Shown one piece after another: positions 24,923 to 33,433 of a DNA stretch of 64,000 nt (positions are counted from its first letter, which is position 1; each line of letters opens with the position of its first letter). This DNA is from Chryseobacterium sp. (GTDB lineage Bacteria; Bacteroidota; Bacteroidia; Flavobacteriales; Weeksellaceae): the NCBI RefSeq assembly GCF_008014695.1, contig NZ_VOXE01000002.1:310001-374000 (forward strand). The letters run 5' to 3'. The notes beneath the pieces are model-generated. The model saw only the letters and a program-made list of their open reading frames with translations, was not told where the DNA came from and did no database searches. The translations under genes were made by a program, and so were the position numbers.

Positions 24923-25684
24923 ATGTCAGTAAAAATTAGATTACAAAGACACGGAAAAAAGGGGAAACCTTTCTTTCACATTGTAGTAGCCGATGCCAGA
25001 GCAAGAAGAGATGGTAGATTTATCGAAAAAATCGGAACCTACAACCCTGTAACAAATCCCGCAGTTATTGAACTGGATGTGGATGCTGCAGTAAAATGGT
25101 TGAACGACGGTGCTCAGCCTACCGATACTGCAAGAGCAATTCTTTCTTACAAAGGAGTTTTGTACAAAAAACACCTTCAAGGTGGTGTTGCTAAAGGTGC
25201 TTTCTCCAGCGAAGATGCAGATGCTAAATTTGCAGCTTGGGTAGAAGAGAAAGAAAAAGCGGTTGAAAACAAAAAAGATTCTTTGACCAAAGCTCAGAAA
25301 GATGCTAAAAAAGCAGCTTTCGATGCTGAAACAAAAGTAAACCAGGCGAGAATTGATGCTGCGGCGAAAATTGAAGCTGATGCGAAAGCGAAAGCTGACG
25401 CTAAAGTTGCTGAAGAAAAAGCAGCGGCAGATGCGAAATTAGCTGAAGAAAAAGCGGCTGAAGAAGCTGCAAACGCTCCGGTTGCTGAAGCAGAAGAAAC
25501 TCCTGAAGCTGAAAAAACAGTTGCTGAAAATGTTGCTGAAACATTAGGCGGTGCTGCGGCAGCAGTTGCAGGTGCTGTAGACGCTGTAAAAGAAACAGTA
25601 ACCAACGTTACTGAGAAAATTGCAGAAGTTGTTGCCCCTAAAACAGATGCAGAAACTGAAGGTTCTGACGAAGCTAAAGCTTAA
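24923..25684 (+). CDS. rpsP: 30S ribosomal protein S16 with a long Ala/Lys/Glu-rich C-terminal extension
   Basis: 253 residues. Residues 1-80 are an ordinary S16 ([43 protein letters not shown]). Residues about 95-253 are an extension: first a charged coiled-coil-like block ([20 protein letters not shown]), then Ala/Glu/Lys repeats ([20 protein letters not shown]), and finally an acidic/alanine end. S16 is normally 80-90 residues in most phyla; Bacteroidetes members are known to be longer, but this one is at the long end. The extension should project from the 30S surface. Followed by a terminator and, after a leader, rimM. Confidence 0.95.
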   Translation: MSVKIRLQRHGKKGKPFFHIVVADARARRDGRFIEKIGTYNPVTNPAVIELDVDAAVKWLNDGAQPTDTARAILSYKGVLYKKHLQGGVAKGAFSSEDADAKFAAWVEEKEKAVENKKDSLTKAQKDAKKAAFDAETKVNQARIDAAAKIEADAKAKADAKVAEEKAAADAKLAEEKAAEEAANAPVAEAEETPEAEKTVAENVAETLGGAAAAVAGAVDAVKETVTNVTEKIAEVVAPKTDAETEGSDEAKA

Positions 25685-25714
25685 TCAGTGCTGTAAAATT
25701 CGCAAAATATTATA

Positions 25715-25747
25715 CAGAGACGCCAAAATTGGCGTCTCTGTTATTTT
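25715..25747 (+). terminator. Terminator of rpsP
   Basis: Perfect 12-bp stem CAGAGACGCCAA / TTGGCGTCTCTG with an AA centre, then TTATTTT. Confidence 0.8.
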
Positions 25748-25756
25748 AAAACCGTT

Positions 25757-25764
25757 TATATTTG
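25757..25764 (+). promoter_or_regulatory. rimM promoter -7 element
   Basis: TATATTTG then CAGG then the ATG of a 12-residue open frame in the rimM leader. Gives rimM its own transcript of about 77 nt leader after the rpsP terminator. Confidence 0.5.
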
Positions 25765-25768
25765 CAGG

Positions 25769-25807
25769 ATGAAACGCCTGAACGCCGGTATAATAATGAA
25801 TATTTGA
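25769..25807 (+). CDS. Possible 12-residue leader peptide upstream of rimM
   Basis: The frame MKRLNAGIIMNI, followed by TGA, starts exactly 4 nt after the -7 element, which is the leaderless position used by several genes here. It ends 38 nt before rimM. It has no run of one amino acid, so classical attenuation is not indicated. Could be a chance ATG; listed because its position is exact. Confidence 0.3.
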   Translation: MKRLNAGIIMNI

Positions 25808-25845
25808 TTGTTTGACACTCCGGCTTATTATTAAAATAAAGACTG

Positions 25846-26388
25846 ATGAAAAAAGAAGATTGTTACTTTTTAGGAAAAATTACACGCCGACACGGCCTTC
25901 ACGGAAATGTATTCCTGAAACTGGATACCGACCAGCCGGAAATGTATACCAAACTGGACTCTGTATTCGTGGACATCAACGGAATGCTCGTTCCTTTCTT
26001 TATTGCAAAACAGGCGTGGAGCAAAGGCGAAACGCTCATCATCTCTTTTAAAAATTCTACAGAAGCATTGGTTGACCAGTCTCTCGGCAAAGACGTGTAT
26101 CTGCCGCTTTCAACACTTCCGGTGCTCACCGGCAACAAATTCTATTACCACGAAGTCGTAGGCTTCGAAATCCGCGAAGAAGACGGTAAATCCTGCGGAA
26201 ATATTGTCTCCATAAATGATCAGACCGGCCAACATTATTTTGTGCTTGATCTCGCGGGCAAGCAGATCGTTATTCCCATTATCAGAGACTGGATTCTCGA
26301 ACTCAACCGCGAAGAAAAATTTTTAAAAATGTCTCTGCCCGAAGGGTTGATGGATGTTTTCCTCGTGCCGTCGAAGAAAGATGAATAA
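25846..26388 (+). CDS. rimM: Ribosome maturation factor RimM
   Basis: 180 residues. N-terminal RimM domain begins FLGKITRRHGLHGNVFLKL (about 8-26, the GxxGxxGE-like loop here RRHGLHGNV), and the C-terminal PRC-barrel begins near residue 97 (FYYHEVVGFEIRE) and ends with VIPIIRDWILELN. Assists 30S head assembly with S19. The rpsP-rimM pairing is the usual genome order. No trmD follows in this window segment; asnS is next. Confidence 0.94.
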   Translation: MKKEDCYFLGKITRRHGLHGNVFLKLDTDQPEMYTKLDSVFVDINGMLVPFFIAKQAWSKGETLIISFKNSTEALVDQSLGKDVYLPLSTLPVLTGNKFYYHEVVGFEIREEDGKSCGNIVSINDQTGQHYFVLDLAGKQIVIPIIRDWILELNREEKFLKMSLPEGLMDVFLVPSKKDE

Positions 26389-26538
26389 AATTAAGGATTG
26401 AATAAATGATATTCGCGACATACTATTTTTATTTATGTCAATGCCTGAGCCTTATGGATCGGGCTTTTGTCTGCCCTAATCGCTGAAATTCTTTTCTAAA
26501 AATTTTCCGCTTACATCAAAAATTACGCCAATTTTTTT

Positions 26539-26546
26539 TACATTTG
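26539..26546 (+). promoter_or_regulatory. asnS promoter -7 element
   Basis: TACATTTG about 64 nt before asnS; matches TAnnTTTG. Confidence 0.5.
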
Positions 26547-26610
26547 CATCTATTGATTAAAGCAGCCTGAAACAAAGGCAGAGCTTTACAAAATAAAAAA
26601 AGAAGGCAGC

Positions 26611-28056
26611 ATGAGAACGACGATTAAAGAATTACTGGGAGACTATAAAAAACAGTTGCATCACGACATTACCGTGCAGGGTTGGGTACGGGCATTCCGC
26701 TCCAACCGTTTTATTGCACTGAACGACGGTTCAACGATCAACAACCTGCAGGTAGTGGTTGATTTCCAGAATTTTGATGAAAATTTAATTAAGAATATCA
26801 GTACTGCTTCATCCCTGAAGATTGTCGGCGAACTGATTGAAAGTGAAGGCGCCGGCCAGTCCATTGAAATTATTGCGAAAAAAATTGAAATTTTAGGAGA
26901 TAATTTCACGGAAGAAAGAGACAAAACCATCCTTCAGCCTAAAAAACATTCCCTTGAAGTGTTGCGGGAACAGGCGCATTTGCGTTTCAGAACCAACCTT
27001 TTCGGCGCTGTCTTCAGAGTCAGAAGTTCGGTGAGTTTTGCCATTCACCAATTTTTCAACCAGAACCAGTTCTTCTACATGAACACTCCGATTATAACCG
27101 GAGCCGATGCAGAAGGAGCCGGAGAGATGTTTGGCGTGACCAATTTCAATTTAAATGAAATTCCGAGAGATGAAAACGGCGATATAGATTTCGAACAGGA
27201 TTTTTTCGGGAAAAAGACAAACCTCACCGTTTCCGGGCAGCTCAACGTGGAAACCGCGATGATGGGACTCGGAAGGGTTTACACTTTCGGGCCGACTTTT
27301 CGGGCCGAAAACTCCAATACCACACGTCACCTCGCTGAATTCTGGATGGTGGAGCCCGAAGTGGCATTCAACAACCTCGAAAACAATATTGATCTCGCGG
27401 AAGATTTCCTGAAATATGTCATTGGCTATGTTCTGGAAAACTGCAAAGATGATCTGGAGTTTCTGGACAAAAGATTTGCGGAGGAACAGAAACAGAAACC
27501 CGAAAAAGACAGGGCTTCTGAAGGCCTCATCGAAAAACTGGAGAACGTTATCAAAAAACGTTTCAAAAGGGTTTCATATACCGAAGCGATCGATATTCTG
27601 AAAAACTCAAAAGAAAATAAAAAAGGCAAATTCCAGTTCCCGATTGAGGAATGGGGTGCCGATCTGCAGAGCGAGCACGAAAGGTTCCTCGTTGAAAAAC
27701 ATTTTGAAAGTCCGGTGGTGCTTTTTGATTATCCGAAAGACATCAAAGCTTTTTACATGAAACTGAATGAGGACGGAAAAACAGTGGCGGCAATGGATGT
27801 TCTTTTCCCCGGCATCGGCGAAATCATCGGCGGATCACAAAGAGAAGAAAGATTCGATGTTTTAAAAGAAAAAATGAAAGCCATGAATGTGGATGAACAC
27901 GAGTTATGGTGGTATCTCGATACCCGAAAATTCGGTTCCGTACCACACGCCGGTTTCGGACTTGGTTTAGAGCGACTTGTACTTTTTGTAACGGGAATGT
28001 CGAACATCCGGGATGTGATTCCTTTCCCCAGAGCGCCTAAAAATGCGGAGTTCTAA
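26611..28056 (+). CDS. asnS: Asparaginyl-tRNA synthetase
   Basis: 481 residues; class II synthetase charging tRNA-Asn. N-terminal OB-fold anticodon-binding domain about 15-105 ([20 protein letters not shown]). Catalytic domain motifs: motif 1 near [20 protein letters not shown], motif 2 [20 protein letters not shown] with [13 protein letters not shown], and motif 3 in [16 protein letters not shown]. The Asn- rather than Asp-specific signature (AENSNTTRH) is present. Length is normal. Has its own promoter. Confidence 0.96.
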   Translation: MRTTIKELLGDYKKQLHHDITVQGWVRAFRSNRFIALNDGSTINNLQVVVDFQNFDENLIKNISTASSLKIVGELIESEGAGQSIEIIAKKIEILGDNFTEERDKTILQPKKHSLEVLREQAHLRFRTNLFGAVFRVRSSVSFAIHQFFNQNQFFYMNTPIITGADAEGAGEMFGVTNFNLNEIPRDENGDIDFEQDFFGKKTNLTVSGQLNVETAMMGLGRVYTFGPTFRAENSNTTRHLAEFWMVEPEVAFNNLENNIDLAEDFLKYVIGYVLENCKDDLEFLDKRFAEEQKQKPEKDRASEGLIEKLENVIKKRFKRVSYTEAIDILKNSKENKKGKFQFPIEEWGADLQSEHERFLVEKHFESPVVLFDYPKDIKAFYMKLNEDGKTVAAMDVLFPGIGEIIGGSQREERFDVLKEKMKAMNVDEHELWWYLDTRKFGSVPHAGFGLGLERLVLFVTGMSNIRDVIPFPRAPKNAEF

Positions 28057-28153
28057 AAAATAATCGTACTTTTAGCATTAAATCGTAATAACCTATTATA
28101 TAACAGTTCTTAAAAATAAAACTAAAAACCAATTTTAGTAAGACAGATCAAGA

Positions 28154-29632
28154 ATGCTGAAACAGAACCTACAACTTAGACTCGGACAAAAACTTGCGCC
28201 ACAGCAAATCCAGCTCATGAAGCTTATTCAGCTGCATACCCTGGAGTTCGAGGAAGAACTCGAGCGCGAGCTTGAAGAAAATCCTGCACTGGAAAAGGTT
28301 CAGGAAGAATCCAATGAAGAGGAATTTTCTTCGGTGGATGAAGGTTTTGAAACCGAAGGAACCGACACCATCAGTACCGATTTCGACGTCAATGAGTATA
28401 TTTTTGATGACGAACCGGCATACAAAACCGCCTCAAGCAACTATTCCGCTGACGATGAGGAATTCGACAATGAATCGCTTTTAACCGAAGGACAGTCGCT
28501 TTATGACTATCTTTTGGAGCAGATTAACCTGAGCACAATTGATGAAGATGATCTGAAAATTGCCGAATACATTATTGGGAACCTTGATAACGACGGATAC
28601 CTGAGACGAGAAATCAAACAGATTGTAGATGATCTGGCTTTTTCGCAGGGAATCATCACCGATAAAGAAAAAATCACCGATATTCTTGAAAATTATGTGC
28701 AGAAACTCGATCCGCCTGGTGTTGGAGCGCGAGGTTTGCAAGAGTGCCTGCTGCTTCAGATTGAGAAAAAGGTAAGTGCCGATAAAGCCGTTATTTTAGC
28801 AGGAAATATTCTGAGAAGTCAGTTTGATGCGCTTACGAACAAGCACTACAATAAAATCATCCAGAAATATGATATTGATGAAGAGGATCTGAAAGATGCC
28901 CTGGAAGTGATTTCTAAACTTTCGCCGAAAGTTGGTGGGAATTTCGATACCCAGACCATCACGATCAATCAGGAAATCATCCCGGATTTTGTCATCCAGA
29001 TCAAAGAGAATAAAAACGGGGAGATCGATGTGATTCCTTTACTCAACAGTAAAAATGCCCCGTCATTACGTGTTTCTGAAGAATATAAGGATATTCTGAC
29101 AACCTATTCGCACGATAAAAAATCTGCGGATCACAAGCAGGCGGCGCTTTTCATCAAACAGAAACTCGACGCAGCAAAATGGTATATCGATGCCATTAAT
29201 CAGAGACAGAACACGCTGCTTCAGACGATTTCTGCCATTGTAAAACTGCAGCGCAACTATTTCATTACCAGTGATGAAAAATCGCTGAAACCCATGATCC
29301 TGAAGGATGTAGCCGATATTACCGGGTTTGATATTTCCACGATTTCCAGAGTGGTGAAAAGCAAATATGCTGATACTCCGAACGGAATTATTTACCTGAA
29401 AAATCTGTTTTCAGACTCACTGACCAATGATGACGGGGAAGAAGTTTCGACAAAAGAAATCAAGAATCATCTGCAGGAAGTCATCAGCAAAGAAAACAAG
29501 CGAAAACCCTTAACTGATGACGCTTTGGTGGGTCTGTTGAAGGAAAGGGGTTACAATATCGCCCGGAGAACCATCGCAAAATATCGTGAACAGCTCAATA
29601 TTCCGGTAGCGAGGCTCAGGAAGGAATTATAA
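28154..29632 (+). CDS. rpoN: RNA polymerase sigma-54 factor
   Basis: 492 residues. Region I is Gln/Leu-rich (LQLRLGQKLAPQQIQLMKLI), followed by an acidic region II (about 45-115), a core-binding domain (about 120-250), the helix-turn-helix TGFDISTISRVVKSKYA near residue 400, and the diagnostic RpoN box ARRTIAKYRE at about 470-479. The protein needs AAA+ enhancer-binding activators; none is encoded here. Bidirectional terminator follows 1-2 nt after the stop. Confidence 0.96.
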   Translation: MLKQNLQLRLGQKLAPQQIQLMKLIQLHTLEFEEELERELEENPALEKVQEESNEEEFSSVDEGFETEGTDTISTDFDVNEYIFDDEPAYKTASSNYSADDEEFDNESLLTEGQSLYDYLLEQINLSTIDEDDLKIAEYIIGNLDNDGYLRREIKQIVDDLAFSQGIITDKEKITDILENYVQKLDPPGVGARGLQECLLLQIEKKVSADKAVILAGNILRSQFDALTNKHYNKIIQKYDIDEEDLKDALEVISKLSPKVGGNFDTQTITINQEIIPDFVIQIKENKNGEIDVIPLLNSKNAPSLRVSEEYKDILTTYSHDKKSADHKQAALFIKQKLDAAKWYIDAINQRQNTLLQTISAIVKLQRNYFITSDEKSLKPMILKDVADITGFDISTISRVVKSKYADTPNGIIYLKNLFSDSLTNDDGEEVSTKEIKNHLQEVISKENKRKPLTDDALVGLLKERGYNIARRTIAKYREQLNIPVARLRKEL

Positions 29633-29660
29633 AAAAAGGTCAGTGAAAACTGACCTTTTT
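29633..29660. terminator. Bidirectional terminator between rpoN and the sigma-partner gene
   Basis: AAAAAGGTCAGT / ACTGACCTTTTT perfect stem with a GAAA loop; T-runs on both strands. Confidence 0.9.
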
Positions 29661-29667
29661 ATATTTA

Positions 29668-30339
29668 TTATTCGACTGAATCTATTTTCTTCAGTTCCTC
29701 GAGGTTTTTCCCGAGTCTTCGCACAATGATGCCGTACACAATCCGGTAGTATAGCCAAATGAGTAAAATGCTTAATCCCGTTATGAACGCCAGTCCGATG
29801 AAAAAACCTGCTAAAGCTGAGTTGCTGAGATGAATCTGCTGCTCTGAAAGCACATAGAAAATAAATCCGGTCAGCACACCGGTAAATATTACCAGCAGAG
29901 CAATATTGGCCAGAATGAAAAGATTGACGGTTTTTTTGAAATCAATGATTTGAAGGATGAATTTTTTCAGATTTGATTCTACCTTTATTTTCGCATAATT
30001 GCGGTAGAACTTAACCACGAAAAATGCGGTCATAACAATACTGATGGATTTCAGAATAATATAAAAGTGGGATACATCATATTCCAGAGCCGAAGAGTTT
30101 TTTACACCGAGTTTGCTCAGAATACTCAGGAGACTCTTGGAGTCATTCCCGAGAAAAGTATAGTAAACGGTAAGGCTAAGAATTACGAGAAACTCAGCAG
30201 CGCTGATCCAGAAAATATATTTCACATAATTGCGCGACGATTTGTTGAGCATCGCCCGGATTTCTGCGCTGTCATATTTTGGCTGAACTTCCTGCTCTTG
30301 CCATGTTTTCTTAAAAGTATCTAAATCAAATTCAGGCAT
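29668..30339 (-). CDS. Membrane protein, putative anti-sigma partner of the ECF factor
   Basis: 223 residues. A cytosolic N-terminal part of about 40 residues (FDLDTFKKTWQEQEVQPKYD) precedes four to five hydrophobic helices (about 42-62, 86-108, 130-157, 166-188). No zinc-binding HxxxCxxC anti-sigma motif. The gene overlaps the 3' end of the sigma-factor gene by 8 nt, so the pair is translated together; that arrangement is typical for ECF/anti-sigma pairs and is the main argument for the function. Family not firmly recognised. Confidence 0.65.
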   Translation of the reverse strand: MPEFDLDTFKKTWQEQEVQPKYDSAEIRAMLNKSSRNYVKYIFWISAAEFLVILSLTVYYTFLGNDSKSLLSILSKLGVKNSSALEYDVSHFYIILKSISIVMTAFFVVKFYRNYAKIKVESNLKKFILQIIDFKKTVNLFILANIALLVIFTGVLTGFIFYVLSEQQIHLSNSALAGFFIGLAFITGLSILLIWLYYRIVYGIIVRRLGKNLEELKKIDSVE

Positions 30340-30826
30340 GCTTTTCCATTAATTCTTTTAACGTCTTTTTGAGTCGGTTCATTTTTACCCGCGCGTTTAC
30401 TTCAGTAATCCCTAAATTCTCGGCGATGTCGCGGTAAGGGAGGTCGTCCAGATACATCATTACAATTGCCCGTTCCACTTTTGGCAGCATTTTCACCACT
30501 TTATAGAGCAGGGTAATCTGCTGTTGTTTTTCATCATTATCTTCCACAAAATCGCTGTGGTGAAAATCCATCAGTTCATCGGTTTGGGGCGATTTTGTTT
30601 TTTTTCTGAAAAGGGTAATTGCTGTATTCAGGGCCACACGGTACATCCATGTTGAGATTTTCGACTGCCCTTTGAATGAGTCGTAGGAACGCCAGAGTTG
30701 TAACACAATTTCCTGAAAAAGATCTTCTTCATCCTCCAGGGAATTGGTGTAGAGCCGTGAGATCTTAATAATCAATCCCTGATTATCCTTCACGAGCTGT
30801 GCGAATATTTTCTCTTTGCCGTCCAA
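30332..30826 (-). CDS. RNA polymerase sigma factor, ECF subfamily
   Basis: 164 residues with sigma region 2 (about 10-80, containing LEDEEDLFQEIVLQLWRSYD and the -10 recognition helix) and region 4 (about 105-160, helix-turn-helix around YRDIAENLGITEVNARVKMN). The start is TTG (MDGKEKIFAQ after processing); no in-frame ATG lies upstream, since the only nearby ATG is out of frame. Encoded just upstream of, and overlapping, a membrane protein that may sequester it. The RNase P RNA gene lies divergently 110 bp away. Confidence 0.9.
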   Translation of the reverse strand: MDGKEKIFAQLVKDNQGLIIKISRLYTNSLEDEEDLFQEIVLQLWRSYDSFKGQSKISTWMYRVALNTAITLFRKKTKSPQTDELMDFHHSDFVEDNDEKQQQITLLYKVVKMLPKVERAIVMMYLDDLPYRDIAENLGITEVNARVKMNRLKKTLKELMEKHA

Positions 30827-30924
30827 CGTTTTCTGAAAATTAGTTGCACGAAGATAATTTTTTTTTGCATTAGATTTTAATTAATGCAGAAATTTTTACG
30901 TTGGCGGTTCATCCAGAAATTCAG

Positions 30925-30932
30925 TATCTTTG
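30925..30932 (+). promoter_or_regulatory. rnpB promoter (-7 TATCTTTG, -33 TTG)
   Basis: TATCTTTG with TTG at 30901-30903, 21 bp upstream. The RNA 5' end deduced from the P1 helix lies 4 nt after the element, which gives an internal reference for transcription start spacing. Confidence 0.7.
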
Positions 30933-30936
30933 CCGT

Positions 30937-31265
30937 CCACAAGAAGAACGGCCTGTTGATCCCGGAAACGGGGTAGGAAAGTCCGGACACCACAGGGCAG
31001 CAAAGCGGATAACATCCGCCGGTCGCGAGATCAGGACAAGTGCAACAGAAAGTATGTATATTCATTTATAGTGAAACCAGGTAAACTCTTTGCGGTGCAA
31101 TGTTAAGTATATCGGATTTTTTCAGCAATGAAAATAGGAATGGCCCGTTCCAAAAACCGAGGGGTAAGCAGCTAAAGCTTTGCAGCAATGTAAAGCACAG
31201 ATAAATAACAGGCGCCTGTTTTATTTTTTTCAGGTACAGAATCCGGCTTACAGTTTTTCTTGTGG
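30937..31265 (+). ncRNA. rnpB: RNase P RNA (bacterial class A)
   Basis: The catalytic RNA that trims tRNA 5' leaders. Conserved blocks in order: TAGGAAAGTCCGGAC near 30972, CACAGGGCAG, the GGTCGCGAGATCAGGACAAG region, GCAACAGAAAGTA, GTGAAACCAGGTAAACTC, and the 3' ACAGAATCCGGCTTACAG near 31237-31254. P1 is formed by CCACAAGAAGAAC (30937-30949) with GTTTTTCTTGTGG (31253-31265), all paired with one G-T wobble, which fixes both ends. About 329 nt. A T-rich run follows. The next gene starts only 31 nt later. Confidence 0.95.
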
Positions 31266-31296
31266 TTTTTATTTTTTTTGTAATTTTAAAAAAAAA

Positions 31297-32415
31297 ATGA
31301 AAACAAAATCTACTTTTTTTGCAATTTCTGCTGTTCTGTTTACATTTTGTAATCTTTTTTCACAGCAAAGTATTCTGGTGCTGAATTCAACTACAGACAT
31401 TGTTTATAAGCTGAATGCAAATGACGGCACCATCATCAATTCCAGTTTTATTGTTTTACCTACAGGAACAGGAACACCGAAGGGAGTCACGCAGGTAAAT
31501 GACAAGATCTGGATTGCAGATCAGACCAATGATGATATTTTGATTTATAATCTCGACGGGACTGCTTCCTCAACATTATTTGGAGATGTTGTAGGATTAG
31601 ACAATATTCGTGGACTTGATGTCGTAAACAATGAGGTTTGGGTTACAAATGCGGGCAGTGCAAATGGAGCGGTAGCGAATTCCATCAGAAGATTTACCAC
31701 TGCTGGTGTTCCTATTGGCAATTATCCTACTGTGGTTTCCCCTTTTGATGTTTTGCATACTGGTACTAATGCCTATGTTTCTTCATTTACCAATAATGCC
31801 AATATACAGATTCTTGGTTATGACGGTACAGTGGTAGGAAATGTATTTCCAACTCCTGTGTTATCAAACATTGAGCAGATTAATTTAAATTCCGCCGGCA
31901 ATTTAATTGTTGCGGTGTTTAGCAATACTACATCCACCGGAAATAACAGAGGTCTATATGAAGTTTCGCGTATAACCGGAGCCATCCTGAATTATTGGCC
32001 CTCTCTGGGAACTACCGGCAACAATGGAATTATACAGTTGAACAATGGAAATTATTTATATTCCAGCGGAAGCGGTTTATACCTGCTGAATGCGTCAACT
32101 GGAGTTTCAACGACAATCGAGACCGGCGGATTTCAGTATTTTACTAAAATTGATGAAAATGCGATGGCAGTTTCTGAGGCCTCTTATAAATCATTTAAAA
32201 TATATCCGAATCCGGTGTCTGAAACTCTTTTTGTTGAGTCCAAAACTAAAATGCAACAGTTGGAGATATTCTCTACTGAGGGTAAGTTGATAAAAACAAT
32301 TCAGGATAATACAGACAGATTTAATATAAATGTATCTTCATTGCCTGTAGGATTGTATTATATCAAAATAATGTCTGATAAATCAGCCGAAACTTTCAGA
32401 TTCATTAAAAAATAG
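31297..32415 (+). CDS. Secreted propeller-like protein with T9SS sorting domain
   Basis: 372 residues. Signal peptide about 1-22 (MKTKSTFFAISAVLF, cut near LFS-Q). Residues about 23-290 are weakly repeated strands with NDKIWIADQTND, NNEVWVTNAGSANG and GTNAYVSSFTNNA, like an NHL/YncE-type beta-propeller. A C-terminal type A T9SS domain runs from about residue 303 (FKIYPNPVSETLFVES) to the end. The ATG is preceded by a 9-A run; an in-frame extension of 39 codons would start inside the RNase P RNA gene and is rejected. Surface-exposed or released; ligand unknown. Confidence 0.82.
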   Translation: MKTKSTFFAISAVLFTFCNLFSQQSILVLNSTTDIVYKLNANDGTIINSSFIVLPTGTGTPKGVTQVNDKIWIADQTNDDILIYNLDGTASSTLFGDVVGLDNIRGLDVVNNEVWVTNAGSANGAVANSIRRFTTAGVPIGNYPTVVSPFDVLHTGTNAYVSSFTNNANIQILGYDGTVVGNVFPTPVLSNIEQINLNSAGNLIVAVFSNTTSTGNNRGLYEVSRITGAILNYWPSLGTTGNNGIIQLNNGNYLYSSGSGLYLLNASTGVSTTIETGGFQYFTKIDENAMAVSEASYKSFKIYPNPVSETLFVESKTKMQQLEIFSTEGKLIKTIQDNTDRFNINVSSLPVGLYYIKIMSDKSAETFRFIKK

Positions 32416-32439
32416 AATGATAAAACATTAAATAAGTAA

Positions 32440-32472
32440 AAAGGATGATCCAGCCAGATCATCCTTTCTTTT
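32440..32472. terminator. Terminator between convergent genes
   Basis: AAAGGATGATC / GATCATCCTTT perfect 11-bp stem with a 6-nt loop, then CTTTTTG. Confidence 0.9.
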
Positions 32473-32481
32473 TGTCAATTA

Positions 32482-33351
32482 TCATTCACTTTCCAGTTGT
32501 TTCTTTGCTCCCTGCAAACCTTTTAATTCTTCTTCAGACATTTCAGGATACTGAAGGTTCATTTTTTCCAGCGCATCAATAATGATTTGTATCGCGGCAA
32601 CACGGGCAAACCATTTGTCATCCGCAGGAATGGCAAACCAGGGTGCGTGATCCTTCGACGTTTTATTGATGGCTTCTTCATACACCTTCATATACTGGTC
32701 CCAAAGTGCCCGTTCCGGCATATCGCCCAGAGAGAATTTCCAGTTTTTATCTTCCTCGTTGATGCGGTCCAGGAGTCGCTTTTTCTGTTCTTTCGGAGAA
32801 ATATTCAGGAAGATTTTAATGATGGTTGTTCCGTTTTGCGACAGATGTTTTTCGAAATTCCTGATGCTTTTGTAACGTTTTTTCCAGAATTGCTCATCAA
32901 ATTCTTCTGTATTCTTCCATACCTTTTCGCTGAGATTATATTCAGGGTGGACTTTGCAGACCAGAACGCTTTCATAATGGCTTCTGTTGAAGATTCCGAT
33001 TTTACCTTTTTCAGGAAGCGCTACAGCCTGTCTCCATAAAAAATCATGGGCATATTCACTGGAGTTTGGCGTCTTGAAACTGGTTACTTCACATCCCTGC
33101 GGATTTACACCCCCGAAAACGTGCTCAATAAGGGAATCTTTACCTGCTGCGTCCATCGCCTGCAGAATGATGAGCAGAGACTTGCTTCCGTCTGCGTAAA
33201 GTTTTTCCTGCAGTTTCCGGAGCTGCACTTTTTCCTGTGCAAGAATTTTCTCCCCATCTTGCTCAGTAAGCTGTCCTTTATATTTTGTTTCAGAATTTTT
33301 AATAGAAACGTTTCCTTTGATCAGAAAGTCATCGCTGAAGTTGTCGCTCAT
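32482..33351 (-). CDS. Polyphosphate kinase 2 family protein
   Basis: 289 residues; phosphorylates nucleotides from polyphosphate. The Walker A-like AMDAAGKDSLIEHVFGG lies at about 65-81, the following NPQGCEVTSFKTP is the conserved PPK2 loop, and the Walker B-like KIGIFNRSHYESVLV with Arg/His for polyphosphate is near residue 117. The lid module with basic residues follows. This is a one-domain PPK2; subclass (ADP- or AMP-specific) cannot be read off safely. Encoded alone on the minus strand. Confidence 0.9.
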   Translation of the reverse strand: MSDNFSDDFLIKGNVSIKNSETKYKGQLTEQDGEKILAQEKVQLRKLQEKLYADGSKSLLIILQAMDAAGKDSLIEHVFGGVNPQGCEVTSFKTPNSSEYAHDFLWRQAVALPEKGKIGIFNRSHYESVLVCKVHPEYNLSEKVWKNTEEFDEQFWKKRYKSIRNFEKHLSQNGTTIIKIFLNISPKEQKKRLLDRINEEDKNWKFSLGDMPERALWDQYMKVYEEAINKTSKDHAPWFAIPADDKWFARVAAIQIIIDALEKMNLQYPEMSEEELKGLQGAKKQLESE

Positions 33352-33382
33352 TTTTTTATTTTAGTAGATAAATATAACAAAA

Positions 33383-33409
33383 AACCATTCCACAAATCGT
33401 GAAATGGTT
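33383..33409. terminator. Hairpin terminator of the DUF1573 gene
   Basis: AACCATTCCAC / GTGAAATGGTT, one mismatch, flanked by an A-run on one side and a T-run on the other; works on the minus strand after the DUF1573 gene. Confidence 0.7.
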
Positions 33410-33433
33410 TTTTTTACAGGATTAAAATCCTGA

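Noticed and set aside
31180-31296. N-terminal extension of the T9SS propeller protein
   Set aside because: It would be coded within RNase P RNA, and the signal peptide begins at the ATG at 31297.
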